DNA of 50,471 bases from Methanoculleus marisnigri (GCA_002503885.1 DASQ01000112.1:1-50471); one strand, 5' to 3'; positions 1-9,061 are shown, numbered from the stretch's first letter. Numbers and translations: made by a program. The notes: a model not told the origin generated them from the letters alone.

Positions 1-2
1 CG

Positions 3-269
3 CCCTATGGGAGGAAGCGGCGGATCAAGCGAGGACTGTACCGGAGTGCTCTGGGCACCCTGATCAACGCCGACGTCAACGGCGCTCTGAACCATTTACG
101 AAAGGTAGCCGGTGATTCCGTGGTTCCACGGATAATCGGTAGGGGCCGCGTCAACCGGCCCGTGCGAATAAGGACGTCTTTTGAACCGTCAACCTTCGCA
201 CCGATTAAATTGCAGCCCTGTGCCCCACAAGGGCCCCCGCTGCAAGCCCCCGGTTTTAACCGGGGGTAG
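3..269 (+). CDS. tnpB: TnpB (IS200/IS605 OrfB) C-terminal end, cut by the window edge
   Basis: Open from the window's first bases to a TAG at 267-269 (88 residues). The segment LINADVNGALNHLRKV matches the last RuvC motif of TnpB-type nucleases, where the Asp of the DxN part is catalytic; the zinc-ribbon and earlier RuvC parts would lie left of the window. The tail after it (VNRPVRI, then a Pro/Gln-rich stretch) is typical of archaeal IS605 OrfB proteins. The stop codon directly follows a GC hairpin and GGGGG, which fits the right end of such an element. The start is outside the window, so completeness cannot be judged. Confidence 0.8.
   Translation, partial: PYGRKRRIKRGLYRSALGTLINADVNGALNHLRKVAGDSVVPRIIGRGRVNRPVRIRTSFEPSTFAPIKLQPCAPQGPPLQAPGFNRG
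247..266 (+). repeat. Right-end hairpin of IS605-type element
   Basis: Seven-base arms CCCCCGG (247-253) and CCGGGGG (260-266) enclose a TTTTAA loop, followed by TAGTTGAC. A very similar end, GGGGGTAGTTCAC, is found on the minus strand at 4161-4173. IS200/IS605 elements carry subterminal hairpins recognised by the Y1 transposase, and the same region forms part of the TnpB guide RNA. Assignment as right end is inferred from its place behind tnpB. Confidence 0.6.
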
Positions 270-448
270 TTGACGAATCCATAGCACCCATTATAATTGA
301 TTCGTTTCTCTACTTAAAATCGGTCTTTTCAAATAGTGGCCGGCGCATTAATCTTAGATCAGCAACGGTTACCTTCTCCACGGGTGACATTCACAGAGTG
401 CAGCGTTGAATAATCGGAGAGTAAACGAGCAGCGGCAGATGGTGTCGG

Positions 449-3400
449 ATGGATTTCTTCGGTAATATTCTGGGTCAGGGGAAGAATGCAAACCCCTCAA
501 TAAAGCAGGGGATCTCTCAGTTTGAGGCCGGAAACTACAGCGAGGCGGTGAAAAGTTTCGAGAAGGCGCTCAAGATCGAACCTGAAAACGGTCAGGTCCG
601 GTTCTTCATGGGCCAGGCGCTTGGCTGTCTCGGCAAGAACGACGAAGCCGCGGGGTGGCTGAGGAAGGCTCTCGAGTCGTCTCCCGGCGATGCCGGGACA
701 CTGCGGGCTCTGGGACACGTCCTCTCCCTGACCGGCGACTACGAAGAGGCTGCCGGATGCTTCGAGAAGATCGTCGAAGGAAAACCCGCAGATACGGACG
801 CCTCGTACTGGCAGGCAGAGATGCTTGAGAGGCTCGGCCGGTATGCCGACGCGGCGGCAGCTTACGAGCGAGCGCTCGCTGGAGACCCGGAGGATGTTGT
901 CCTCCGGGAGAAACACGGGAGGATGCTCGAGCGGACCGGTGATTACCGCGAAGCGGCGGCCTGCTTTGAGAGGATCCACAGGGCGAACCCCGGCAACACC
1001 GATGCGCTCGCAAGAATCGGGACCGCTCTCCTGTATCGGGGGGATTACCCCGAAGCCGTCGACGCGTTTGGCCGGGTGCTCGATCTGGAACCCCACAACC
1101 TCGATGCGCTCTACGGCAGAGCCCGGGCGCTCGAGCACCTCGGCCGGTTCCAGGACGCTGCCGGCTGCTATGCCGGGATCACCACCGCCGAGCCGGCGAA
1201 CATCCCCGTCTGGTATCACCGCGGCTCGCTGCTCCTCCGGGCGGGAAAATACGCGGAGGCGCTGGAGTGCTTCGATAAGGTCGCCCTCGCCGACCCCGAC
1301 CACATCCCGGTGCGCTACTCGATGGGAATGGTCTACGATATGCTCGGCCGCTACGAGCGGGCGGTCAAGAGTTTCGACCATATCCTGAAACACGACCAGG
1401 GTCAGGTCCAGGTATGGTATGCCCGCGGCATGGCGCTCTTCCACCTCGGCCAGTACGCCGAGGCGATCCGGTCGTTCGACCGCGTGTTCGAGAACCGGGC
1501 GATGACCGGGATGAAGTGGATCGGGAGCAGCTCCGACCTTGCTCTCTTCGAGAGGGACGAGCCGGGAACTCCCCGGAAGCAGAAGCCGTTGAAGTTCGAT
1601 GTTCTAAGCGAGATAGTCTATAACTTCCGGGGGATTGCGTTGCTCCACCTCGGGCGGTATGCGGAGGCCCAGGAGGACTTCGAGCATGTTATCGAGGTCG
1701 ACCCCGGGAACGTCTCCGTCCTGCAGCAGAGCGGTATCGCGCTTCTCCATCTCGGCAGGTACGACGAGGCCAACCTCTGTCTGGACTCGGTCCTTGAGAG
1801 AGAGCCGTATAACGCTGTCGCCCGCTCGATGAAGGCGGATGCTCTCATGAACCTCGGCAGGTACGGCGATGCACTGGCGTGCCTCGACCGGATACAGGAA
1901 ACCTCCGGAGACGACCTCTATCTCCTGCACAGGAAGGGAGATGCCCTGCTGCACCTCTCGCGGTATGCAGAGGCAGCCGAGGCGTTCGATGCCCTCCTCA
2001 AGATCAGTCCCGGGGATAGGGAAGCGGAGAGGAGCAGGGGAGACGCGTTCATGCACCTCGGTGAGTACGCCAGAGCGCTTGCCTGCTTTGACGGGGCGCT
2101 TTCCGCCGACCCGGCCGACCGTGTCGCCCTCCTCGGCAGGAGCATGGCACTTGAGCGCCTCGGGCGATACGAGGAGGCGCTCGTATCCATCAACCGGGTG
2201 ACGGAAGCAGGCCCGGGGGACAGCGGGACACTTATCCGGAAGGCATGGATCCTCGAGGGGCTCGGGCGCTATGCTGCGGCGGCCGACTGCTACGAAACGC
2301 TCCTTGCAGCCGATCCGGATGCCGGGGGCTACCTGGTGAACCTCGGGATCGCTCTTGCCACGCTCGGGCGGTATGAGGAGGCGGCCGGGCGTTTTAAGCA
2401 GGTCGTCGAGACCGATCCGGGTGACCTCTTTGCATGGTTTAACCGGGGCCGGGCCCTGGAGAGGATGGGACAGTACGCGGATGCAGCGGAGTGTTACGCA
2501 AACGTGACCGACGGCCGGCCGGAAGATACCGGCGCTTGCTTTGCACTCGCTGTTGCGCTCGCACGGCTCGGCAGACACCAGAAGGCAATCGAGTGCTGCG
2601 ACCGGGTGCTCGCCGCCAACGCCTCGAATGCCGCAATTGCAAAGATCCGGGCGGATATGCTGGAAGCCGTCGGCAGGCACGAAGAGGCGGGCGAAGCATA
2701 CGAGCGCTACCTGGAGAACTCTCCTAAAGACCGGGATGCAAGAATGGCATTCGGGATGGCGCTCGAACGGGACGGGAAGTTCGGCGAAGCTATCAAACAG
2801 TACGCGCTGGTGCTCGAGGGTGATGAGCGTGACGTCGAAGCATGGTACACCCTCGAAAGCGCTCTTGTTCATATGGGGCGATATGAAGAGGCGCTGGAGT
2901 GTTCCAACGGCATCATCGAGGCCAGCCCGGAGAACCGGGCTGCCTGGCAGCGGCGCGGGGAGATCTTCATGTGGCTCGGGCGCTACGCCGATGCGGTGGA
3001 ATGCTTCGAGAAGGTGATCGAGGCCGATCCGGCGGATGCTCCCACGCTCCGAAGACTCGGCGAGGCCCATGAGAAGGCCGGCAGATACGAGGATGCCCTC
3101 GCCGCTTACACGCAGGTGCTGGACCGGGAACCGACCAGCATCGAGACTCTCCATGCCCGCTCATCGGCCCTCATCCACCTCGGGCGTTACGGGGAGGCGG
3201 TCAAGTCAATCGACAAGATCATCGTCCTCCAGGACGAGAACCCCGCCGCCCTCTTCATGCGGGGGACGGTGCTCGAGAAGGCGGGCAGGTACGACGACGC
3301 CCTGATGAGTTACGAGAAGGCGCTCTCGGTCGACCCGAAGAACGCGGCCATCTGGAACGCTACCGGGGTACTCATGGATGCGTTAGGAAAGCATGCAGAA

Positions 3401-3652
3401 GCCGTCGAGGCGTTTGATACGGCGATCGAGCTGGGTGACGGGGATTCCCATGCCTGGCTCTGCAAGGGGATCGCCCTTGGGCACCTGGGCAAATCCGATC
3501 AGGCGGCCGCCTGTTTCGATAAGGTCCTCGCGGCCAACCCCCGCCATGCCCGGGCATGGTACCTGAAGGGAAGAGCGCTTGACCGGCAGGGCAGGTTTGC
3601 CGATGCAGTGGAGTGCTTTGGAAAGGCGCTCGATAGCGAGGGTGAACTGTGA
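449..3652 (+). CDS. Giant tetratricopeptide-repeat protein
   Basis: 1067 residues made almost wholly of about thirty 34-residue TPR units with the pattern LGRYxEAxxCFDxxLxxDP. TPR arrays form superhelical scaffolds for protein-protein contact; no enzymatic domain is visible. The regular array is interrupted at about residues 345-385 by a non-repetitive basic segment (around GSSSDLALFERDEPG). There is no signal peptide, so it is probably cytoplasmic. The start at 449 gives MDFFGNILGQ, a plausible TPR N-cap; no strong Shine-Dalgarno is visible. Its TGA overlaps the GTG start of the FKBP gene, so the two are probably translationally coupled. The partner and function are unknown. Confidence 0.9.
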   Translation: MDFFGNILGQGKNANPSIKQGISQFEAGNYSEAVKSFEKALKIEPENGQVRFFMGQALGCLGKNDEAAGWLRKALESSPGDAGTLRALGHVLSLTGDYEEAAGCFEKIVEGKPADTDASYWQAEMLERLGRYADAAAAYERALAGDPEDVVLREKHGRMLERTGDYREAAACFERIHRANPGNTDALARIGTALLYRGDYPEAVDAFGRVLDLEPHNLDALYGRARALEHLGRFQDAAGCYAGITTAEPANIPVWYHRGSLLLRAGKYAEALECFDKVALADPDHIPVRYSMGMVYDMLGRYERAVKSFDHILKHDQGQVQVWYARGMALFHLGQYAEAIRSFDRVFENRAMTGMKWIGSSSDLALFERDEPGTPRKQKPLKFDVLSEIVYNFRGIALLHLGRYAEAQEDFEHVIEVDPGNVSVLQQSGIALLHLGRYDEANLCLDSVLEREPYNAVARSMKADALMNLGRYGDALACLDRIQETSGDDLYLLHRKGDALLHLSRYAEAAEAFDALLKISPGDREAERSRGDAFMHLGEYARALACFDGALSADPADRVALLGRSMALERLGRYEEALVSINRVTEAGPGDSGTLIRKAWILEGLGRYAAAADCYETLLAADPDAGGYLVNLGIALATLGRYEEAAGRFKQVVETDPGDLFAWFNRGRALERMGQYADAAECYANVTDGRPEDTGACFALAVALARLGRHQKAIECCDRVLAANASNAAIAKIRADMLEAVGRHEEAGEAYERYLENSPKDRDARMAFGMALERDGKFGEAIKQYALVLEGDERDVEAWYTLESALVHMGRYEEALECSNGIIEASPENRAAWQRRGEIFMWLGRYADAVECFEKVIEADPADAPTLRRLGEAHEKAGRYEDALAAYTQVLDREPTSIETLHARSSALIHLGRYGEAVKSIDKIIVLQDENPAALFMRGTVLEKAGRYDDALMSYEKALSVDPKNAAIWNATGVLMDALGKHAEAVEAFDTAIELGDGDSHAWLCKGIALGHLGKSDQAAACFDKVLAANPRHARAWYLKGRALDRQGRFADAVECFGKALDSEGEL

Positions 3653-4164
3653 AGGAGAGGCATGCGTATGGCATCCTGCTGCTGATCGCGTGCATCCTCG
3701 CCTTTAGTGCAGGCTGCACCGGGAGCGAGGGTGGGCAGGCGCAGGTGAAGTCCGGGGATCAGGTGCTGGTCCATTATACCGGCACTTTCGAGAACGGGAC
3801 GGTTTTTGACAGTTCCGTCGGGGGCGAACCGCTCGGGTTCACCGTCGGCAGCGGCAGGGTGGTCCCGGGATTTGACGCGGGCGTCGTCGGGATGCAGGTG
3901 GGAGAGGAAAAGACCCTCCACGTTCCGGTCGACCAGGCGTACGGGCAATACCGCGAGGATCTCGTCTTCGTCCTCGACCCGGCCGACATCACCGGCGCCG
4001 AGAACCTGACCGTCGGAGAACTGGTCGGGATAACCCTGCCGGGCGGGCAGGTGCTGCCCGGGACGGTCACCGATATATCGCCCGGCGCGGTCACCATCGA
4101 CGCGAACCATCGTCTTGTGGGCGAAGACCTCACGTTCACCGTCAGCCTCGTTGAGATCGTGTGA
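3649..4164 (+). CDS. FKBP-type peptidyl-prolyl isomerase, predicted lipoprotein
   Basis: 171 residues from a GTG start at 3649 that overlaps the TPR stop by four bases. The N-terminus is a lipoprotein signal (LLIACILAFSAGC, lipobox Cys about residue 22), followed by an FKBP fold with VLVHYTGTFENGTVFDSS, a GRVVPGFDAGVVGM segment and GEEKTLHVPVDQAYG, typical of SlyD-like/short archaeal FKBPs with an inserted flap (the ITGAENLTVG region). It should catalyse proline isomerisation or act as a folding chaperone outside the cell membrane. The co-transcribed TPR protein may be functionally linked (inference). An insertion sequence begins immediately after the stop codon. Confidence 0.9.
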   Translation: MKERHAYGILLLIACILAFSAGCTGSEGGQAQVKSGDQVLVHYTGTFENGTVFDSSVGGEPLGFTVGSGRVVPGFDAGVVGMQVGEEKTLHVPVDQAYGQYREDLVFVLDPADITGAENLTVGELVGITLPGGQVLPGTVTDISPGAVTIDANHRLVGEDLTFTVSLVEIV

Positions 4165-5183
4165 ACTACCCCCAGCTTACGCAGGGGGCTTCCTGCTTCA
4201 TCCCCCTCCCCACCGGGAGCGAGTCCACAGGCTCGACGGCGCTTATCCACGCCTGCAAGTGCAACGTTCTTGATATTGATCGCGGCGTTCAGGTCCCGGT
4301 CGTGGGTCGTGCCGCAGTCCGGGCACGTCCATTCCCGATCCTTCAGTGTCAGATCGGCTTTCCGGTAGCCGCAGACCGAACAGGTCCTGGAAGACGGCTC
4401 GAAGACCCCGATCTTCAGCAGGGTTTTCCCCGCCTCCCGACACTTGTACGCCAGCATCGAAAGGAACGTCCCCCATCCGGCATCGCCGATCGATCTCGCG
4501 AGAGAGTGGTTCTTCACCATGCCGTCCACGTTCAGGGATTCCACAGCCATGGCTTGGTTTTCACGAACCAGTCGAGAAGAGAGCTGGTGCTGGAAGTCCT
4601 TTCGTTGATCGGCAATTTTTTGGTGACACCGGGCGACCTTGAGCCGGGCTTTGTTCCGGTTCTGAGAACCCTTCTGTTTGCGGTCGAGTCGTCGCTGGAA
4701 GACGGCGAGCCGCGTCTGGGCGCTCCTGAGATACTTCGGGTTTGCCACCGCATCGCCGGTCGAGAGAACGGCATAGTGTTTCAGCCCCATATCGATCCCG
4801 ACCGTCTGATCCGGGATCGGATCGGCGGGTTGCGGAGGCTTCCGGCCGTCCTCGACCACGATACTGATGAAGTACCGGCCGGTCGATCTGCGGATGACGG
4901 TTGCAGACTTCGTCGTCCCCACGAAGGTGCGGTGATACTTGACGTTGACCGCACCGATCTTCGGGAGTTTCACGGTACCCTGCTTGAAGTCCAGGGTATA
5001 CGACTGCGGCACCGTGAACGCCTGTTCGGGGTCGTGCTTCGACTTGAAGGTTGGTTCTTTGGCACGACCCTCGAAGAAGTTCGTGAATGCACGGGAGAGG
5101 TTGTGGATCGATTGCTGCAGGGACTGGGCGTTGACCTCTTTCAGCCACGGCAACTCTTCTTTGAGAGCCGGGAGCTGCTGCAT
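3774..5183 (-). CDS. tnpB: TnpB-type nuclease (IS605 OrfB), 5'-damaged and reading through its normal end
   Basis: The family core is clear: RuvC-I in TVGIDMGLKHYAVLS, RuvC-II in MAVESLNVDGM, a four-Cys zinc ribbon (CSVCGY...CPDCG) and RuvC-III DRDLNAAINI, so the catalytic D-E-D set is present. Two faults are visible. First, family-like coding continues upstream of the ATG at 5183 (RHLGCCRYGYNWALDLKNR) to about 5317 but contains no ATG, GTG or TTG before a stop at about 5374. Second, at the element's end the frame is shifted relative to the usual TAG, so the ORF runs about 130 codons further as antisense of the FKBP gene; that tail is an artefact. A truncated product or pseudogene is likely. 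Confidence 0.7.
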   Translation of the reverse strand: MQQLPALKEELPWLKEVNAQSLQQSIHNLSRAFTNFFEGRAKEPTFKSKHDPEQAFTVPQSYTLDFKQGTVKLPKIGAVNVKYHRTFVGTTKSATVIRRSTGRYFISIVVEDGRKPPQPADPIPDQTVGIDMGLKHYAVLSTGDAVANPKYLRSAQTRLAVFQRRLDRKQKGSQNRNKARLKVARCHQKIADQRKDFQHQLSSRLVRENQAMAVESLNVDGMVKNHSLARSIGDAGWGTFLSMLAYKCREAGKTLLKIGVFEPSSRTCSVCGYRKADLTLKDREWTCPDCGTTHDRDLNAAINIKNVALAGVDKRRRACGLAPGGEGDEAGSPLRKLGVVHTISTRLTVNVRSSPTRRWFASMVTAPGDISVTVPGSTCPPGRVIPTSSPTVRFSAPVMSAGSRTKTRSSRYCPYAWSTGTWRVFSSPTCIPTTPASNPGTTLPLPTVNPSGSPPTELSKTVPFSKVPV

Positions 5184-5320
5184 GAGGTCGTACTTTGACA
5201 GGCTGGTGCCGTCATCGTGATATGCCCGGTTCTTGAGGTCGAGCGCCCAGTTGTACCCATACCGGCAGCACCCGAGGTGCCTGGCGATCAGGGGTAGTGC
5301 TCCAGCATATACCTGATAAG
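4165..5320 (-). mobile_element. TnpB-only IS605/IS1341-type insertion, probably immobile
   Basis: A minus-strand element whose right end (hairpin of CCCCC/GGGGG arms at 4169-4188, then GGGGGTAGTTCAC) abuts the FKBP stop codon. It holds only a tnpB-like gene with no tnpA beside it, as in IS1341-type elements. The left boundary is not clear: TnpB-like coding can be read back to about 5317, after which similarity to the family N-terminus ends. An imperfect hairpin, GGGCT/AGCCC at 5407-5423, could belong to the left end, but this is uncertain. Confidence 0.65.
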
Positions 5321-5597
5321 TGGTCTCAGAGAATCCGACCGAATTACGTTGTGCACCAACCCGCGTTCATGACAATAACTAACCTGGGGAGAAGACTTCC
5401 CTTATCGGGCTCTGGTGAAGCCCTATTCCGGCTGTCATTCTTCCCTGACGAGATTGATGCCGGACCCTGCCTGTCCCTGAGTTCGACCTTTCGTATGAAA
5501 ATGGGTCACCTACATATTTTCATCCGGTATGCCTGTGGCCCCACGGGCATCATGTGGTTTTTCTCAAGCATGTCCTCATGCCGTGGACCATGGTGGC

Positions 5598-5738
5598 TAT
5601 CGCCATGGGGGTGGGGCTGACGGGGAGGGGTCTCCCCCTCCCCTGTCTTGCGCAAAGATCCGAACACCTCATCGCCCCACCCCGCCCGGCCTCCGGCCTC
5701 CTCCCCCGCCCGAGGGGCGGGGGCAGTGCGTGGCGATA
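5598..5738 (+). repeat. Dispersed GC-rich repeat, copy A
   Basis: About 141 bp bounded by the inverted ends TATCGCCA (5598-5605) and TGGCGATA (5731-5738). Inside are a GGGGAGGGG/CCCCTCCCC hairpin and the block CGCCCGGCCTCCGGCCTCC. Copies recur at 10822-10951 (inverted), 27074-27201 and, in part, near 18483-18575. The stretch 5321-6034, apart from this and the mini-hairpins, shows no convincing gene. Confidence 0.7.
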
Positions 5739-5884
5739 TCCCCACGAAATCCGTGCATCGGGGTAAGCGATGTCCCAGGAATGATATGTGAGTACGACTG
5801 GCCGAAGGGGCGACGGACAATGTCCGAAGCTTAAGAAGCCGTTAGGGTTCGAGCCGTGACCTCCCCGAAGGGTGGGAGCAGGAG

Positions 5885-5951
5885 TTCGAGCACCGGAGGT
5901 GCAAGGTGTGACGCTCCGGAGGAGCGGAGCACGAGAAGCCGTGAGGCTTCG
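5885..5951. repeat. Run of mini-hairpins (array 1)
   Basis: Three perfect short palindromes lie almost head to tail: GCACC-GGA-GGTGC (5890-5902), CGCTCC-GGA-GGAGCG (5912-5926) and GAAGCC-GTGA-GGCTTC (5935-5950), with another CACC-GGA-GGTG at about 5977-5987. Arms are 4-6 bases with loops of three or four. A similar run follows pspC at 10607-10670. They resemble REP-like or RNA-structural elements; function unknown. Confidence 0.6.
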
Positions 5952-6034
5952 AGGCGCGAACACAGTGAGCGTGAGCACCGGAGGTGGGGAATGTGCAGTC
6001 CCCCCGAATCCGTGTCCGGGGCGTAATCGGCGAA

Positions 6035-7351
6035 TTACCCTTTCTTCTCTTCCCCGTCACCCACCGGCGTGACGAGCACTTTATCGACCCGATGGCCGTC
6101 CATATCGAGGACTTCGAACCGGAAATGGTTCCAGGTGAACCGGTCTCCGGTCACCGGCGTCCGCTCGAGGTACATCATCACGAACCCGCCGAGCGTCTGG
6201 TAATACCCGCGCCCCTCCCCGGGCAGGGTACCGACGTCGAGGAGGTCGTGGAACTCGTCGACCGGGAGCATCCCGTCGAGAAGCCACGACCCGTCTTCAC
6301 GGCGAATCGCCGGTCCCTCAGGCGGGTGTTCGGCCGACGGAATGCCGCCGACGATCGACTCCATGATGTCATGAATGGTGACCAGCCCCTGAATGCTCCC
6401 GTACTCGTCGGTAACAAGGGCTATCCGCGCTCCGGAAGTCTTGAACTCATCGAGGACCGCCAGCGCGAGGACGCTCTCGGGAACAAAGAAGGCCGGTTCG
6501 ATCGCCGCTGAGAGGTCGGGGGGCTCGCCCGAGATCATCCGTGCCCAGAGGTTGCGGACCGAGACGATGCCGAGCAGGTTATCCAGGTGCTCGCGGTAGA
6601 CCGGGAAATAGACGTGGGCGGAATCCACCATCTTCTGCCAGTTTTCTTCGATGGGGTCTTCCACGTCCACGGCCACGATGTCGGGCCGCGGGGTCATCAG
6701 CACGCTGACCCGCCGGTCGGCGAGGCGGAAGACGCTCTCCACCATATCCTGTTCGGCCTCTTCAAAGACGCCCTCCCGGGTGGCCTGCGCTATCAGGACC
6801 CTGACGTCCTCTTCCGTAACCTCGGGCCCTGCCGGCTGCCGTGCCCCGAGCACTATGAGGACCGCCTCGGTCGAGACGCTCAGGAGCCGGACGAGGGGTG
6901 CGACAGCCCTGGAGAGGAGCCGCATCGGGCGTGAAACCAGGGAGGCGATCCGTTCGGCGTTGCTCATGGCCAGCCGCTTCGGCACCAGTTCGCCGATCAC
7001 CAGCGTTAAGTAGGTGATGGCGGCGACGACGGTTACGACCGCGAGCGGACCGCTGTATGGGGCAATCGGAGGGAATCCGGCGAATATCTCCGCCAGGGGC
7101 CCTGCAAGCGTCGCCCCGCCGAAGGCTCCGGCCAGGATCCCGACGACGGTGATGCCGATCTGGACGGTGGAGAGAAACTGCGTCGGATCTCCGGCAAGTT
7201 CGAGAGCGGCCGCCGCCCCGGCGTCGCCGCCCGCTGCCCTCTTCTGCAGGCGTGTCGTCCTTGCAGAGACGAGCGCAAACTCCGCCATCGAGAAGAAGCC
7301 GTTCGCAAGTATTAAGAGGACGATGATGGCGACATCGGTGACGAGTGGCAT
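6035..7351 (-). CDS. CNNM/CBS-domain membrane protein (HlyC/CorC family)
   Basis: 438 residues when started at the ATG at 7349-7351 (MPLVTDVAIIVLLILANGFF); longer in-frame starts add a charged, unlikely leader ahead of the first membrane helix. Domains: an N-terminal DUF21/CNNM transmembrane block (about 1-200, with NGFFSMAEFALVSARTTRL and GELVPKRLA), a CBS pair (about 215-335, starting MTPRPDIVAVD) and a C-terminal CorC_HlyC domain (about 350-430). Relatives are linked to magnesium or cobalt efflux and sodium exchange; the ion here cannot be read from sequence. It is transcribed away from the divergent peroxiredoxin gene. Confidence 0.9.
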   Translation of the reverse strand: MPLVTDVAIIVLLILANGFFSMAEFALVSARTTRLQKRAAGGDAGAAAALELAGDPTQFLSTVQIGITVVGILAGAFGGATLAGPLAEIFAGFPPIAPYSGPLAVVTVVAAITYLTLVIGELVPKRLAMSNAERIASLVSRPMRLLSRAVAPLVRLLSVSTEAVLIVLGARQPAGPEVTEEDVRVLIAQATREGVFEEAEQDMVESVFRLADRRVSVLMTPRPDIVAVDVEDPIEENWQKMVDSAHVYFPVYREHLDNLLGIVSVRNLWARMISGEPPDLSAAIEPAFFVPESVLALAVLDEFKTSGARIALVTDEYGSIQGLVTIHDIMESIVGGIPSAEHPPEGPAIRREDGSWLLDGMLPVDEFHDLLDVGTLPGEGRGYYQTLGGFVMMYLERTPVTGDRFTWNHFRFEVLDMDGHRVDKVLVTPVGDGEEKKG

Positions 7352-7517
7352 TGGGGTATTTTCACTGTCAGGAGTCTTAAACCTGCGGTGGTCCGATGGC
7401 ACTTCGCGACCGGTTCTGCCCGGCGACGGCCTGGACGGGTCTCTCCGGTGGATCCGGGCCGGGGAGGATCGTGAGAAATGTTTATCATTGTTGGGGTGAA
7501 GTCTCATCGGGTGATGT

Positions 7518-8015
7518 ATGATGGTCGAGATCGGCGAACTGGCTCAGGATTTCTCGATACCGGACCATAACGGACGCAGTGTCGGGCTATCAAGCTTCCC
7601 GGGGGAGCGGGTTATCCTCTCGTTCCACCCGCTGGCCTGGACCAGCATCTGTGCCAGACAGATGGAGGCGCTGGAGGCGAACCGGGAGGCGTTCGATGCT
7701 CTTGGTGCCGTTGCCCTCGGCATCAGCGTGGATTCCGTCCCCTGCAAACGGGCGTGGGCGGAGCGGCTCGGTATCGAGAAGACCCGGCTTCTTGCCGACT
7801 TCTGGCCCCACGGTGGCGTGGCACAGATGTACGGCGTCTTCGACAGCAGAAAGGGCTACTCCCGGCGGGCCAACATCGTCATCGATGAGTTCGGGCGCAT
7901 CATATTCATCGGGGAGTACCCGGCGACGGCGGTGCCCGATATGCAGGACGTCCTCGACGCCCTCCAGGCGCAGGAGACGAGCAGGCGGGCAGAGGAGCAG
8001 GTGCCGGAGATATAG
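7518..8015 (+). CDS. Peroxiredoxin / AhpC-TSA family thiol peroxidase
   Basis: 165 residues with a thioredoxin-like fold: APDF-like start (AQDFSIPDHNGRSVGLSSF), then the peroxidatic region FHPLAWTSICARQM with Cys45 in the place of the usual FTPVCT cysteine, and SVDSVPCKRAWAERLG with a second Cys at 76. The C-terminal half (LLADFWPHGGVAQMYGVFD) matches AhpE/Prx6-like proteins. It should reduce peroxides using a cytoplasmic thiol donor. The Thr normally three residues before the catalytic Cys is at position 42 (TSIC). Start codons at 7518 and 7521 are adjacent (MM); 7518 is used with GGTGA upstream. Confidence 0.88.
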   Translation: MMVEIGELAQDFSIPDHNGRSVGLSSFPGERVILSFHPLAWTSICARQMEALEANREAFDALGAVALGISVDSVPCKRAWAERLGIEKTRLLADFWPHGGVAQMYGVFDSRKGYSRRANIVIDEFGRIIFIGEYPATAVPDMQDVLDALQAQETSRRAEEQVPEI

Positions 8016-8146
8016 CGTTTTTTTGGCGTTTCCTCCAGGGGACTTCCACAACCAATGCACTTTTGTACCGGCTGTCCCCATACGACTACGGTTAGAAGCA
8101 GCATGAGCGCCAGTTCCCGGATCTGCCCCGGCGGGAGGGAGAAAGG

Positions 8147-9061
8147 TTGAGCAGACGATACCCGTTCCTCGTCTCCATTCCCCACGGGGGCACCTCTGTC
8201 CCGCCCGAGGTCCGCGGTCTCGTCAACCTCTCGCGCAAGGAGATCGTCTTCAACAGCGATCCCCATACCCGCCAGATCTACGGGTTTGATACGACCGTGG
8301 AGGCGCTGGTCGACTTCGACTTCTCCCGGATCTTCGTCGACACCAACCGGGCACCTTACGATTACCCGCCACGGGCCCAGGACGGCGTGGTCAAGGTCAT
8401 CACACAGGACGGGACCCCGATATACCGGAAGGGTCAGACGCCCGGCAGGGAGCTGATAGGGGCCCTCCTGCAGAACTACTACCACCCGTTCCACAGACGG
8501 CTGACAGAGGCCCTCGATACTCTCCCGATCGAGATCGCGTTTGACTGCCACAGCATGCTGCCGAAGGCTCCGCCGGTCCGGATGGACGCAGGACGAGAGC
8601 GCCCGCTCTTCTGCCTGAGCAACCGGGGGGACCGGAACGGGAGGCCCAAAACGACAGGCGGCCTCGTCACCTGCCAGCCGGAGTGGCTCCAGGCGCTCGC
8701 CCGGTCGTTCCAGGCGGAGTTCGACGGCGAAGGAAGCGTTGCGATGAACGACCCCTTCAGGGGCGGGTTCATCTCGGTGGCGCATCACCGGCGGAGACGG
8801 ATCCCCTGGGTCCAGGTCGAGATCAACCGTGGCCTCTACGAGACCCTGGATCGCGAGGTCGACGAGGAACGGCTCACCGATCTCCGGGATAGGATCTTCT
8901 CCGCCTTCACCTGCTTCTGGGACGAGGTCTCCGGCCAGGGATCGGGCCGCATTCCGCCGGATTTTCGGGGTCGAAGAGACTATGCCGCCAGAGCACCTAC
9001 CTATAGTGATGGATCGCATGCACCTGATCCTGCAGCGCTGCTTTGGGCATACGGCGTTTAA
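8147..9061 (+). CDS. N-formylglutamate amidohydrolase-like protein
   Basis: 304 residues from a TTG start at 8147 preceded by GGGAGGGAGAAAGG. The sequence shows the FGase family signatures: VSIPHGGTSVPPEV near the N-terminus, DTNRAPYDYP, a Zn-binding-like FDCHSM segment and VQVEINRGLYE near the C-terminus. Family members hydrolyse N-formyl-L-glutamate or related formyl/acyl amino acids. No histidine-degradation genes are nearby, so the substrate is open. Its last 80 bases overlap the proposed start of the recQ-like gene, suggesting co-expression. Confidence 0.85.
   Translation: MSRRYPFLVSIPHGGTSVPPEVRGLVNLSRKEIVFNSDPHTRQIYGFDTTVEALVDFDFSRIFVDTNRAPYDYPPRAQDGVVKVITQDGTPIYRKGQTPGRELIGALLQNYYHPFHRRLTEALDTLPIEIAFDCHSMLPKAPPVRMDAGRERPLFCLSNRGDRNGRPKTTGGLVTCQPEWLQALARSFQAEFDGEGSVAMNDPFRGGFISVAHHRRRRIPWVQVEINRGLYETLDREVDEERLTDLRDRIFSAFTCFWDEVSGQGSGRIPPDFRGRRDYAARAPTYSDGSHAPDPAALLWAYGV

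Noticed and set aside
497..1444. 315-residue ORF antisense to the TPR gene (and similar long antisense ORFs within it)
   Set aside because: Mirror frame of a repetitive GC-rich gene; no family features, and the plus-strand TPR pattern is unmistakable.
4161..5198. 345-residue plus-strand ORF over the TnpB element
   Set aside because: Antisense of a clear TnpB with intact zinc ribbon and RuvC motifs.
8829..8981. Upstream start for the RecQ-like helicase
   Set aside because: The added 51 residues are a frame-shadow of the overlapping amidohydrolase gene.
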